Assembly: GCF_005862235.1 (NCBI RefSeq)
Contig: NZ_VCEK01000001.1
Location: 558,001-622,000 of the forward strand
DNA: 64,000 bases
Direction of reading: 5' to 3'
Source of the DNA: Saccharomonospora piscinae
GTDB lineage: Bacteria > Actinomycetota > Actinomycetes > Mycobacteriales > Pseudonocardiaceae
Shown: piece after piece, positions 18,019-27,400 of the stretch
Layout: each line of letters opens with the position of its first letter
How positions within the stretch are numbered: the stretch's first letter is position 1
The notes under the pieces: model-generated
What the model was told of the DNA's origin: nothing
The model's input: the letters and a program-made list of their open reading frames with translations, nothing else
Database searches by the model: none
Made by a program: the position numbers and the translations under genes

Positions 18019-19116
18019 ATGGCCGAGGTCTCGTTCGCCGAAGCATCCCGCCTCTTTCCCGGGAATCCCCCGGTCCGGGCCGTGGACAAGCTCTCCCTCG
18101 ACATCGCCGACGGCGAGTTCCTCGTGCTGGTCGGTCCGTCGGGTTCCGGCAAGTCGACCGCGCTGCGCATGCTCGCCGGGCTGGAGGACATCGACGAAGG
18201 CGCCATCACGATCGGTGGCAAGGACGTCACCGGAGTGTCCCCCAAGAACCGGGACATCGCGATGGTGTTCCAGTCCTACGCCCTGTACCCGCACATGACG
18301 GTGGCGGAGAACATGGGCTTCGCCCTGAAGATCAAGCGGATCAGCAAGGCGGAGATCGCGGAACGGGTCGCCGAGGCGGCGCGCCTGCTGGACCTCACCG
18401 ACTACCTCGACCGCAAGCCGAAGGCACTGTCGGGCGGCCAGCGCCAGCGGGTCGCGATGGGGCGCGCGATCGTGCGGGAACCCGCCGTCTTCCTCATGGA
18501 CGAGCCGCTGTCCAACCTGGACGCGAAGCTGCGCGTCGAGACCCGCGCCAACATCACGGCGCTCCAGAGCAGGCTCGGCACGACCACCGTCTACGTGACC
18601 CACGACCAGGTGGAGGCCATGACGATGGGTCACCGCGTGGCTGTGCTGAAGAACGGCGTGCTGCAGCAGTGCGACACCCCGAAGACGCTGTACGCCTCCC
18701 CGGCCAACGTGTTCGTGGCCGGATTCATCGGCTCCCCCGCCATGAACCTCACCACCGTGCCGTTGAGCGACGAGGGAGCCAAGCTTGACGGGCTGACCGT
18801 GCCCGTGGCCCGCGACCTGCTCTCCGGTGAGGCGGCGAACCTGCGCGAGGTGACCGTCGGCATCCGGCCCGAGGGGCTGCGCCATGCCTCGGAGGGCGAG
18901 CCCGCGCTGGAGATGAAGGTGGAGCTGGTCGAGGTACTCGGCTCCGACGCCTACGTCTACGGCCAGGTCGACGTCGGCGGTAAGCACGAGCGGTTCATCG
19001 TCCGCACCGAGGCCGACCGCACGCCGTCCTTCGGCGAGACGATGCGGGTGGCCCTGCGCCACGCCGACGCCGCGCACACCTTCAACCCCGAGACGGGCCT
19101 TCGCCTCTCGGCCTGA
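18019..19116 (+). CDS. msiK: MsiK/UgpC-like multi-sugar ABC transporter ATPase
   Basis: A 365-residue CUT1-type ATPase. Walker A is GPSGSGKST, Q-loop VFQSYALYPHMTV, signature LSGGQRQRVAMGRAIVR, Walker B runs into MDEPLSNLDAKLR, and the H-loop is VTHDQVEAMTMGHR. A C-terminal regulatory TOBE domain begins near FIGSPAMNLTTV. In actinobacteria this orphan ATPase energises several sugar importers encoded elsewhere, which fits the absence of binding protein or permease genes here. ATG 18019 follows GAGAGGAAA. The divergent ROK gene is the likely regulator. Confidence 0.93.
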   Translation: MAEVSFAEASRLFPGNPPVRAVDKLSLDIADGEFLVLVGPSGSGKSTALRMLAGLEDIDEGAITIGGKDVTGVSPKNRDIAMVFQSYALYPHMTVAENMGFALKIKRISKAEIAERVAEAARLLDLTDYLDRKPKALSGGQRQRVAMGRAIVREPAVFLMDEPLSNLDAKLRVETRANITALQSRLGTTTVYVTHDQVEAMTMGHRVAVLKNGVLQQCDTPKTLYASPANVFVAGFIGSPAMNLTTVPLSDEGAKLDGLTVPVARDLLSGEAANLREVTVGIRPEGLRHASEGEPALEMKVELVEVLGSDAYVYGQVDVGGKHERFIVRTEADRTPSFGETMRVALRHADAAHTFNPETGLRLSA

Positions 19117-19121
19117 TCGTC

Positions 19122-19164
19122 GGCCTCACGCCCGGCCGGGTGACATCGTCCCGGGCGTGAGGCC
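19122..19164. terminator. perfect 14-bp hairpin between convergent genes
   Basis: GGCCTCACGCCCGG (19122-19135) is the exact inverse of CCGGGCGTGAGGCC (19151-19164), loop 15 nt. It sits just after the ATPase stop and overlaps the last codons and stop of the converging TetR gene, so it can act as a bidirectional terminator. No U-run. Confidence 0.6.
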
Positions 19165-19743
19165 GGCCAGCACGGTGTCCGCCAGGCGTTGTCCGTCGTG
19201 CCGGCGCTGCGAGGCGTCGCGCGTCCCGCCCTCGAACACCGTGAGGAAAGCCTGCTGGAAACAGGCCCCGAGCAGGAGTGCGGCCACCGAGTCGGCCGCG
19301 ACGTCGCCGCGGATTCGGCCGCGCCGCTGCTCCGCGGCGACGTAGCGCGCGAGTTCCTCCAGCGGGAACCGGGGCCCGGGGCCGCCGATTTCGGCCAGCC
19401 GCGCCCGGTGGGCTGCCAGGAGTTCGGTGGCGGAGAACAGCGACATCGCGACGGGGAAGTTCTCGGCGTAGAAGCCGAGCGCGGCCGCCGCGACGTCGGC
19501 CAGGTTGTCCCGCACGTCGCGACTCGGCCCGTGCTCGTGGAGCCCCGCCAGCGTCGGCACCAGCCCGGGCGATCGTTCGGAGAGGACGGCCAGGAATATC
19601 TCGGTCTTGTCGGCGAAATGCTTGTAGAGCGTGGCCTCGGAGTACCCGGCCTCCCTGGCGATCTCCTTGGTGGTCGCGTGCGCGTAGCCGCGCTCGCTCA
19701 TGATGTGTCCCGCCGCCGCGACGATGTCGTCCCGTGTCGCCAC
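19126..19743 (-). CDS. TetR/AcrR family transcriptional regulator
   Basis: A 205-residue regulator starting at GTG 19743. The N-terminal HTH is clear (GYAHATTKEIAREAGYSEATLYKHFADKTEIF), followed by a helical effector domain. It is divergent from the DHFR-fold gene about 100 bp away, although no palindrome is obvious there. A promoter-like palindromic segment TGAGTGAGTGTTCACTCT at 19759-19776 lies just upstream and could be its own operator. Ligand unknown. Confidence 0.9.
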   Translation of the reverse strand: MATRDDIVAAAGHIMSERGYAHATTKEIAREAGYSEATLYKHFADKTEIFLAVLSERSPGLVPTLAGLHEHGPSRDVRDNLADVAAAALGFYAENFPVAMSLFSATELLAAHRARLAEIGGPGPRFPLEELARYVAAEQRRGRIRGDVAADSVAALLLGACFQQAFLTVFEGGTRDASQRRHDGQRLADTVLAGLTPGTMSPGRA

Positions 19744-19758
19744 CTGCGCTCCTCCCGT

Positions 19759-19776
19759 GGTGAGTGAGTGTTCACT
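19759..19776. promoter_or_regulatory. imperfect palindrome upstream of TetR gene
   Basis: The segment reads TGAGTGAGTGTTCACTCT; its core GAGTG/CACTC forms an inverted repeat just upstream of the TetR start. It is typical of a TetR autoregulatory site, but the identification is tentative. Confidence 0.4.
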
Positions 19777-19846
19777 CTACCCCGGCGCGGGTGTCGGACC
19801 CGCGTGGTTGACTCCGGTGACATGCCCCGAGACGCGGAGGATCACG

Positions 19847-20401
19847 ATGGGAATCGTGCGCTGGCACACCTCGATGTCGTTCGACGGCTTCGTCGCCGGA
19901 GTCGACGACGCGATGGATTGGGTCTTCGAGTTCACCGACCCGATTCCCGAGGTCCAGGAGGTGATCGACAGCACCGGCGCCATCCTCGGTGGCCGCCGCG
20001 GCTACGACGTCGGCCGCCGTCCCGGGCAGGTGCCCGAGGCGAGGCAGCCGTTCGGCGGCGCCTGGCAGGGACCGCAGTTCGTGCTGACCCACCACCCACC
20101 CGAGGACGAACCGGATCCGTCGATCACGTTCCTCTCCGGCGACATCACCGCGGCCGTGGCCACGGCGCTCACGGCCGCCGACGGTCGTGACCTGCTGGTG
20201 CTCGGTGCCGACACGGGCAGGCAGTGTGTCGAACACGGGCTCGTCGACGAACTGCTGGTCCACGTACTGCCGACCTTGCTCGGCGCCGGGGTGCGGCTGT
20301 TCGAGAGCGACCGGGGACGGGTGCGGCTCCAGCGGATCGGGTTGAGTTCGGCCGGCGAGATCACCACGCTGCGCTACCGGCTTCCGCGCGGCACCCGCTG
20401 A
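19847..20401 (+). CDS. dihydrofolate reductase family protein (RibD C-terminal-like)
   Basis: A 184-residue single-domain protein of the DHFR/RibD-C fold: N-terminal MSFDGFVAGVDDAMDW, ILGGRRGYDVGR, VLGADTGRQCVEHGLVDELL and HVLPTLLGAGVRLFE. These stand-alone proteins are NADPH-dependent reductases of unknown substrate, not folA. ATG 19847 follows GCGGAGGATC. It lies divergent from the TetR gene, which may regulate it. Confidence 0.9.
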   Translation: MGIVRWHTSMSFDGFVAGVDDAMDWVFEFTDPIPEVQEVIDSTGAILGGRRGYDVGRRPGQVPEARQPFGGAWQGPQFVLTHHPPEDEPDPSITFLSGDITAAVATALTAADGRDLLVLGADTGRQCVEHGLVDELLVHVLPTLLGAGVRLFESDRGRVRLQRIGLSSAGEITTLRYRLPRGTR

Positions 20402-20457
20402 GGCGCCCCGTCCGGGCGAGCCCGGCTTAACTCCACCGGGGACGGGTATGGACCGGA

Positions 20458-21210
20458 GTGTGGTCACCTCGGGAACGGGTGCTGGTCTCCACCGCGACGA
20501 TGATTCCGCGGCTGGTGCGCCACCCCGTGTGGCGGTCGGGCCAGGCCGGAGACGGTGCGGGGCAGGGCGTGCTGCTCGTGCCCGGTTTCGGCTTCGGTGA
20601 CTGGAGCCTGCGGCCGCTGCGGTCCTGGCTGGCCGCGCGCGGCTACCGCCCGTGCGGCACGCGAACCGGCCTCAACCTCGGCTGTACCACTCAGCTGCTC
20701 GACCGCATCGAGCGCACACTGGAGGACCTCGCCCGCGCCACCGGCCGACGGGTGATCGTGGTGGGCCAGAGCCGGGGCGGCTGGCTGGGCAGGTTGGCCG
20801 CTGTCCGCAGGCCGGACCTCGTCCGGGCACTGGTGATGCTGGCGGCGCCCGTGCTCGACCCGCTCGGTGTCCATGCCAAGGGACTGGACGTCGCGCAGGC
20901 ACTGGTACGGCTGTCCGCCCGGGGAATGCCGGGGCTGCTCGATGCCGACTGCTTCGGCGGCGACTGCTACCGCGTCAACTCGGCACTGCTCCGGGCCGCC
21001 CTGCCGCGCCAGGTGGCCGCCCTCTCGGTGTTCTCGCGCCAGGACGCCGTCGTGCCCTGGTGGCTGTGCCAGGACCCGTGCGCGGAGTGCGTCGAGGTAC
21101 ACAGCTCCCACACCGGCATGGGCCTGGACCCCGACGTGTACGCGGCGCTGGGGCCACGGCTGGCCCGCTGGAGCGGCGATCCGCGACCGACCCCGTTCGC
21201 GGTGTCGTGA
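20458..21210 (+). CDS. alpha/beta hydrolase
   Basis: A 250-residue alpha/beta hydrolase with VLLVPGFGFGDWS (oxyanion region), the nucleophile elbow GQSRGG and a C-terminal His in HSSHTGMG. It is short and lipase-like (triacylglycerol lipase/PGAP1-like), with no signal peptide, so probably cytosolic. GTG 20458 is used; an internal ATG at 20500 is an alternative. It contains several Cys (DADCFGGDC, CQDPCAEC) that could form a metal site or disulfides, an unusual feature. Confidence 0.85.
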   Translation: MWSPRERVLVSTATMIPRLVRHPVWRSGQAGDGAGQGVLLVPGFGFGDWSLRPLRSWLAARGYRPCGTRTGLNLGCTTQLLDRIERTLEDLARATGRRVIVVGQSRGGWLGRLAAVRRPDLVRALVMLAAPVLDPLGVHAKGLDVAQALVRLSARGMPGLLDADCFGGDCYRVNSALLRAALPRQVAALSVFSRQDAVVPWWLCQDPCAECVEVHSSHTGMGLDPDVYAALGPRLARWSGDPRPTPFAVS

Positions 21211-21215
21211 CCGGC

Positions 21216-21344
21216 TCAGTCGGCGCCCGCAGCGGCAGGCTCCCGCCCCGGCGCAGCAGCTGGACCGGTGAAGATGCCGTAGTCGTCGTGGTGTACCGGC
21301 ACCACCTGGGTGGGCCGCAGCCACTCCAGCAGGTCGGCGCCCCG
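21216..21344 (-). pseudogene. C-terminal remnant of an MBL-fold metallohydrolase
   Basis: The minus strand encodes GADLLEWLRPTQVVPVHHDD, then YGIFTGP and a TGA at 21216. This matches the end of UlaG-type metallo-beta-lactamase-fold proteins, in which a late VPVHxDD motif supplies a metal-ligand His. Upstream the frame continues but shows no further MBL motifs and no start, so it is a truncated copy. Confidence 0.5.
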
Positions 21345-21527
21345 CCGTGCTGGAGTACGCCAACGGTAGCGGGACCGGCCCGCCCACTCCCCGTGGCGGA
21401 CCGGTTCCCTGCCGCGGACACCGGACCCTGTCGTTCCGCTCCACCCCGCGGCGCGGCGGGGGAACGTCTGCCAGCATGCCCGCCGCCCCGCGCTCGGCGG
21501 CAGGGTCGAAGGACCCGCCGCCGGGAG
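21345..21527. other. non-coding spacer
   Basis: No gene or clear signal. It possibly contains further decayed sequence of the MBL-fold gene. Confidence 0.3.
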
Positions 21528-21845
21528 TCAGGCGGCGCTACGCTGCACCGGCGCGATCTCCATGACCGGCGGCCCGCGCACGAGGTCCAGATCCGCGTAA
21601 CACCCGGGGCAGAGCAGCGCATGATCACGAACGGCGACCAGTGTCGCCTCCGACTCGTGGCGACAGTGCCCGCACCGGAACTCGATCGCCACGGCCAGGC
21701 TGTAGAGATCGGCATCCGGGCGTACCGGATACGACGCGAGGATCTCCACGGCCAGGCCGTCCGCGAGCACGATCCGGTGGCTCGGGTCACCCACGACGTG
21801 GACCGAACCCATTCCCAATCCGGGAGCCTGCGGCGCGATGCTCAT
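21528..21845 (-). CDS. small zinc-ribbon-like hypothetical protein
   Basis: A 105-residue protein starting at ATG 21845 (an alternative start is 21878). Residues about 53-85 contain paired cysteines, FRCGHCRHE and LLCPGCYADL, which together make a four-Cys zinc ribbon. The preceding part (HRIVLADGLAVEILASYPV) looks like a small beta domain. No family recognised. It may be an adaptor or a DNA/RNA-binding protein. Confidence 0.6.
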   Translation of the reverse strand: MSIAPQAPGLGMGSVHVVGDPSHRIVLADGLAVEILASYPVRPDADLYSLAVAIEFRCGHCRHESEATLVAVRDHALLCPGCYADLDLVRGPPVMEIAPVQRSAA

Positions 21846-21941
21846 GCAGGCAGGCGTACCCCTGTCAGGGGGCCGCAAACGGTGGGGGCTGCGCCGGTTC
21901 AGGCCACCCGATCGATCCAGAGTCCCCCATCCGCACCACTA

Positions 21942-22457
21942 TCACGGACGGTCACGGTGGAGGCCACGATGGACATTCCTCCGACACTGTGCGTCAGCAC
22001 CCCCAGCGCTCAACCGGTCGAGAAAACGTCGTTGCGCCACCACGAGCGCCTCGCTCGCCCGGGACAGGTCGAACCACGCGACGCGGTCCAGCTCGGGAAA
22101 CTCACGGGTGACTCCCGACCCCCGGGGCCACTCCAGGGTGAACGTGCCCGGCACCACCGCGGCAGGGTCCAGATCCCCGCACAGGGCGAACGCGGTCACG
22201 ACCTTGCCCCCGGACTGGCGCACGTCGCCCAGCGGCACGAGATCCCCCTCCGGTGGCGCGACGCCGAGCTCCTCCTCGAACTCGCGCCGCGCCGCCGCCT
22301 CGGGCTTCTCACCGGCGCCGTACTCCCCCTTCGGGATGGTCCACGCCCCCGCGTCACGGCGCGCCCAGAACGGTCCACCCATGTGCCCGAGCAGCACCTC
22401 GGGTTCCTCTCCCGCCAAGCGGTACAACAGGATTCCCGCACTACGCCGGGGCGCCAT
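21942..22457 (-). CDS. NUDIX hydrolase
   Basis: A 171-residue protein with a complete Nudix box: the G of KGEYGAGE, then AAARREFEEELG, matching GX5EX7REUXEEXGU. The start SAGILLYRLAGEEPEVLLGH and the WTIPKGE motif recall the bis(5'-nucleosyl)-tetraphosphatase/ADP-ribose class, but substrate specificity is not certain. Its start overlaps the end of the nrfD-like gene by 17 bp, so it is co-transcribed with the formate dehydrogenase operon as the last gene. This odd coupling may be incidental. Confidence 0.92.
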   Translation of the reverse strand: MAPRRSAGILLYRLAGEEPEVLLGHMGGPFWARRDAGAWTIPKGEYGAGEKPEAAARREFEEELGVAPPEGDLVPLGDVRQSGGKVVTAFALCGDLDPAAVVPGTFTLEWPRGSGVTREFPELDRVAWFDLSRASEALVVAQRRFLDRLSAGGADAQCRRNVHRGLHRDRP

Positions 22458-23496
22458 CGCCCGCCTGCCGCGCCGCTTGCTCCCGCCGCCGCAGTCGCTG
22501 CCGTTGCGGCACGACCGTGTACTTCGGATCGGCGGCCGACACCCTGCCCGCCTCGAACACGCCCCACTTGGTCAGCGCCGATCCGGTGAGCAGGGCAGCG
22601 CCGGCCAGCACCCGGCCGAGCCTGCCGCGCCGCGCGAGGAACGCCGAGGCGGTCCCGGCGACCGCGAGCGCCTCCCCCACGCGCACCAGCCGCCCCGAAC
22701 GCCCCTGGCGGTACGGTTCGGCGACCATGCCGAGCCGGTGTTCCGCGAGCCGCGTGGCCGCCACCTCCAGCGCCGTCCCGAACAGGGCGAAGTGCCGCGC
22801 GGGCCCGGTCTCGGACCGGTGGGTGGCCGTGATCAGGCTCAGCCCGCCCGCCGCGACGGCGCCGGACCCGACGAACACGTACGGCAGTTCGCGGTGGGCG
22901 TCGTGCCAGGCGGGCACGGCGGTGTCGGCGACCAGCGCGGCCGTGTACGACGCGACGGCGGGCCCGGTGAGCGCGGCTCCCGCCGTGGCCGCCACGCCGA
23001 CACGCGGCACCAATCCCGTCACCGCCGAGGCGGCGGAGAGCCCGCTCAGCGGCCCGTACACGGCCAGCAGCCACGATCCCATGCTCATGGGCGAGGTGGG
23101 CTTGACCACCCGGAGCATGTTCACGAACCGCGAGGGCCTGCCCAGGTCGTGGACGAGCGCCACGACGGACCCGCCGATGGAACCCAGCGCGCCGACTTTC
23201 GCCGCCGTGGCCGCGCGGTGGTGGCCCGTGGCGTGGTAGCCCGCCGCGAGCAGCGACGATCCGCCCGCGAGCCCACCGAGGAAGAGATAGCCCGGAACAT
23301 CGGGAACTTTCCACACCGGCCCGTTGAGCACCGGTTTTCCGTAGTAGGACGTGAACTCGGCGTCCGGCACCACCGGCTGCTCACCACGGCGCCGGCCTCG
23401 GCGGCGCCCGCCCCGGCCCACGGCGCCGGTGATGGCCTCACGCCCCGGCCGTGGCGCCACGCTGCCCCGGTCCCCGTCGTTGCGCTCGCTGTTCAC
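22441..23496 (-). CDS. nrfD: NrfD-type membrane subunit of formate dehydrogenase
   Basis: A 351-residue polytopic membrane protein of the NrfD/PsrC family. A cytosolic Arg-rich N-terminus (about residues 20-40) is followed by about eight hydrophobic segments, starting at PGYLFLGGLAGGSSLLAAG. HDLGRPSRFVNMLRVVKPTS is a family hallmark. It exchanges electrons between the iron-sulfur subunit and the quinone pool without heme. GTG 23496 lies 2 bp from the stop of the 4Fe-4S gene. It replaces the cytochrome b (FdnI) subunit of the E. coli enzyme. Confidence 0.9.
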   Translation of the reverse strand: MNSERNDGDRGSVAPRPGREAITGAVGRGGRRRGRRRGEQPVVPDAEFTSYYGKPVLNGPVWKVPDVPGYLFLGGLAGGSSLLAAGYHATGHHRAATAAKVGALGSIGGSVVALVHDLGRPSRFVNMLRVVKPTSPMSMGSWLLAVYGPLSGLSAASAVTGLVPRVGVAATAGAALTGPAVASYTAALVADTAVPAWHDAHRELPYVFVGSGAVAAGGLSLITATHRSETGPARHFALFGTALEVAATRLAEHRLGMVAEPYRQGRSGRLVRVGEALAVAGTASAFLARRGRLGRVLAGAALLTGSALTKWGVFEAGRVSAADPKYTVVPQRQRLRRREQAARQAGDGAPA

Positions 23497-23497
23497 G

Positions 23498-24427
23498 TCA
23501 CCGCCTCCCTCGCGCGCCGAGGAACGCGGCGGCGGCTCCCGCGAGCAGCGTCATCGCCGCCGAGCCGACATGCCGCCACATCCGGGGCAGGTCACGGGTG
23601 GTGACCACCGGGTCGGGCGGCAATCCGTACACCTCGGGTTCGTCCAGCAGCAGGAAGAACGCGCCGTCCCCGCCGACGCCGTCGGCCGGGTCGGCGCCGT
23701 AGAGCCGGGCGTCGGTGATACCCGCGTCGTGCAGGGTCTCCACCCGGCGTGCGGCCCGTTCGCGCAGCTCGTCCAGTGGTCCGAACTGGATGGATTCGGT
23801 GGGACACGCCTTCGCGCACGCCGGTTCGAGTCCGGTGCCCAGCCGGTCGTAACACAGGGTGCACTTCCACGCTCTGCCGTCGTCCTTGCGCTGATCGATG
23901 ACGCCGTAGGGGCACGCGGGAATGCAGTAGCCGCATCCGTTGCAGATGTCCTCCTGAACCACCACGGTGCCGAACTCGGTACGGAACAGCGATCCGGTGG
24001 GGCACACGTCGAGGCACGCGGCGTGGGTGCAGTGCTTGCACACGTCCGACGACATGAGCCAGCGGAACTCGCCCGGCTCCCCCGCCGTGGTCGGGGTCAT
24101 GCCCGCCTCGGGCGGCGGCGTGGCCGAGCCCTGTTCGGCCAGCGCCAGGACGTCCGTTCCGGCGTGCAGATTGGTCTCCTGCGCGCCCAGGGGTTTGCGC
24201 TGCTCGATGAAGGCGACGTGCCGCCAGGTGTCGGCCCCGAGCCCCACGGTGTTGTCGTAGGACATGCCGGTCAGCTCGGCGCCGTCGCTGGGAATGGCGT
24301 TCCACTCCTTGCACGCCACCTCGCAGGCCTTGCAGCCGATGCACACCGTCGTGTCGGTGAAGAACCCCATCCGTGGCGGCGGGTCCACGTACCCGGTCCG
24401 CGCCGCGGGATCGTTCGTGGTGCTCAT
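23498..24427 (-). CDS. fdhB: formate dehydrogenase iron-sulfur subunit (FdnH-like)
   Basis: A 309-residue four-cluster ferredoxin. The cysteine motifs are CIGCKACEVACKEWN, CKHCTHAACLDVCPTGS, CNGCGYCIPACPYG and CTLCYDRLGTGLEPACAKAC, giving four [4Fe-4S] clusters. A single hydrophobic helix near the C-terminus (about residues 284-304) anchors it in the membrane, as in E. coli FdnH. It passes electrons from the selenocysteine subunit to the NrfD protein. ATG 24427 is 2 bp after the catalytic subunit stop. Confidence 0.94.
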   Translation of the reverse strand: MSTTNDPAARTGYVDPPPRMGFFTDTTVCIGCKACEVACKEWNAIPSDGAELTGMSYDNTVGLGADTWRHVAFIEQRKPLGAQETNLHAGTDVLALAEQGSATPPPEAGMTPTTAGEPGEFRWLMSSDVCKHCTHAACLDVCPTGSLFRTEFGTVVVQEDICNGCGYCIPACPYGVIDQRKDDGRAWKCTLCYDRLGTGLEPACAKACPTESIQFGPLDELRERAARRVETLHDAGITDARLYGADPADGVGGDGAFFLLLDEPEVYGLPPDPVVTTRDLPRMWRHVGSAAMTLLAGAAAAFLGARGRR

Positions 24428-24429
24428 GT

Positions 24430-27400
24430 TCAGACCTCGGTGCCCGTGTCGTCGGTGATACCCGCCCGCTGCCGGTACTCCAGCACCAGCCGCAGCCGGT
24501 CAGGGCCGCGAGGCCGCCGTCCCGGCCGGATGTCGCACGCCAGCGCCTTCACCTCCTGGATGTGGACGTTCGGATCCAGCGCCATACCCGCCAGTTCGTT
24601 GGCCGCGTCGCCGGTGGACAGCCCGTTGGGGCCCCAGTGGTACGGCAGGCCGATCTGGTGCAGCGTCCGGTCCCGCACGCGCAGTGGGCTCATCCGGTCG
24701 GTGACGAGCACCCTGGCCTCGATGGCGCCGCGCGCCGACACGATCGTGGCCCAGCCCCGGTGTTCGAGGCCGCGTTCCGCCGCGAGCTGCGGCGAGACCT
24801 CGCAGAACATCTCCGGTTGCAGCTCGGACAGATACGGCTGCCATCGCGACATTCCCCCGGCGGTGTGGTGTTCGGTGAGCCGGTAGGTCGTGGTCACGTA
24901 GGGGAACACCTCCGAACCCGGCTGCGTACCGCTGGGCTGGTAACGGCTGTACCGGTGCCGCAGGACCTCCCGCACCGGGTTGCGCTGCTGCGAGTAGAGC
25001 AGGTTGTCGAACGGCGACTCCTGCGGTTCGTAGTGCGCGGGCAGCGGTCCGTCCGTGAGCCCGGCCGGCGCGTACAGCCATGCCTTGCCGTCGGCCTGCA
25101 TGATGAACGCGTCGGTGCCGGCCAGTGCCTGCGGTCCGAGCGTGCCCGGCTCCGCCACGAAGTCCGGCGGTTTGGTCGCCTGGAAGTCGGGCACGTCGTG
25201 ACCGACCCAGCGCCGCCGTTCGGCGTCCCACCACACGTACGCCTTGCGTTCGCTCCACGGCCTGCCGTCGGCGTCGGCCGAGGCCCGGTTGTACAGGATG
25301 CGCCGGTTGAGCGGCCACGCCCACGCCCACTCACCGGCCACCCAGTCCTGTTCGGAGGACGGTTTGCGGCGCGCGGCCTGGTTGACGCCGTCGGCGTGGA
25401 CACCGCAGTAGATCCAGCAGCCGCACGCGGTCGAGCCGTCCGCCCGCAACTGCTCGTAGGTGGACAGCGGGGTGCCGTCGGCGTCGTGGCCGCTGATCTC
25501 GGCGAGCACGGCCTCCGCGTCAGGCTCGGCGAGTGGGCCGTGAGTGGGATAGTGCCAGGTCAGATCCAGCACCGGGCGGTCGCGTTCGCGCTGCGAACCC
25601 GCCAGTTTCTCGCGGACGATGCGGCCGAGGTGGTAGGTGAACCACAGGTCGCTGCGCCGGTCCCCCGAGGGCTCGACAGCCTGGTGATGCCACTGCAACA
25701 ACCGCTGCGTGTTGGTGAAGCTGCCGTCCTTCTCCGTGTGCGCCGCGGCGGGCAGGAAGAACACCTCGGTGCCGATGTCGGTGGTGCGCAGCTCACCGCT
25801 TTCGATCTCGGGGCCGTCCTGCCACCACGTCGCGCTCTCGATCAGCGAGAAGTCCCGTACGACCAGCCAGTCGAGGTTGGCCATGCCCATACGCTGGGCC
25901 TTCGCGTCAGCCGAACCGACGGCGGGGTTCTCGCCCACCAGGACGTAGCCCTTGCACGTGCCGGCCATCTGTTCGAGCACGGTCTCGTAGGTGTTGTGGT
26001 CGCCCGTCAGCCGCGGGAGGTAGTCGAAGCAGAAGTCGTTGTCCGCGGTGGCGGCCTCGCCCCACCACGACTTCAGCAGGCTCACCACGTACGAGCGCAT
26101 GTTGCCCCAGTAGCCCTTGTGCGCCGCCTCCGCCGCCACGAAGGTGTCGAGGCTGACGTTGCTGTGCGCGTGCGGCATCGGGATGTAGCCGGGCAGCAGG
26201 TTGAACAGCGTCGGGATGTCGGTGGAGCCCTGGATGGAGGCGTGGCCGCGCAGGGCGAGGATGCCACCGCCGGGACGCCCGATGTTACCCAGCAGCAGTT
26301 GCAGGATCGCCGCCGTGCGGATGTACTGCACGCCAACAGTGTGCTGGGTCCAGCCCACCGCGTAGGCGAAGGCGCTGGTGCGGTCACGACCCGAGTTGCT
26401 CGTCAGCAGCTCGCACACCCGCAGGAACGTGTCCCGGGGCACGCCGCAGATCTGCTCGACGACCTCCGGCGTGTAGCGCGCGAAGTGCCGTTTGAGGATC
26501 TGGTAGACGCAGCGTGGGTGGGTCAGGGTCGGATCGGTCTCCGGTTCGGCGCCGATCTCGGCGCCACCCGAGCCGTGGGACTCGCCCCTGGCCGCGTCGC
26601 GGATCTCGGCCGTGTCGTCGTGGACGCGCTCGTCCCAGTGCTGATCGCGCTGGCCCGACGCCGCCTGCACGACGCTGCCCTGGTACTGCCAGGTGGAGAC
26701 GTCGTACTGCCGGTGCTCCGCATCGAACCCGGAGAACAGCCCGTCGAGGTCCTCGGTGTCGGCGAACTCCTCACCGACGATCGATGCCGCGTTGGTGTAG
26801 GTGAGCACGTACTCACGGAAGTCGCGCTCGTTGTCCAGCACGTAGCGGACGATGCCGCCCAGGAAGGCGATGTCACTGCCCGCGCGCAGCGGCACGTGAA
26901 CGTCGGACAGTGCGCTGGTGCGGGTGAACCGGGGATCGACGTGGATCAGCGTGGCACCCCGCGCTTTGGCCTCCATCACCCACTGGAACCCGACGGGATG
27001 GCACTCGGCCATGTTCGAGCCCTGGATGACGATGCAGTCGGCGTTGGCCAGGTCCTGCTGGAACGTCGTCGCGCCACCGCGACCGAAGGAGGTCCCCAAA
27101 CTGGGAACCGTGGAGGAGTGTCAAATCCTCGCCTGGTTCTCGATCTGCACCGCGCCCAGTGCCGTGTAGAGCTTCTTGAGGAGGTAGTTCTCCTCGTTGT
27201 CGAGGGTGGCGCCCCCGAGGTGGGCGAAGCCGAGTGTCCGGTTCGTCACCAGTCCATCCACTTCGGACTGCCAACCGTGCTCCCTGGCGTCGAGCACCCG
27301 GTCGGCGATCATGTCCATCGCCGTGTCGAGATCCAGCGACTCCCACTCGGTGCCGTAGGGCCTGCGGTAGAGCACCCGGTCCTCGCGGGCAGGGCCGGTG

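Noticed and set aside
27121-27123. TGA in fdhA as a frameshift or pseudogene mutation
   Set aside because: The frame is unbroken on both sides, the motif is that of a Sec site, and tRNA-Sec, selA, selB, selD are all present.
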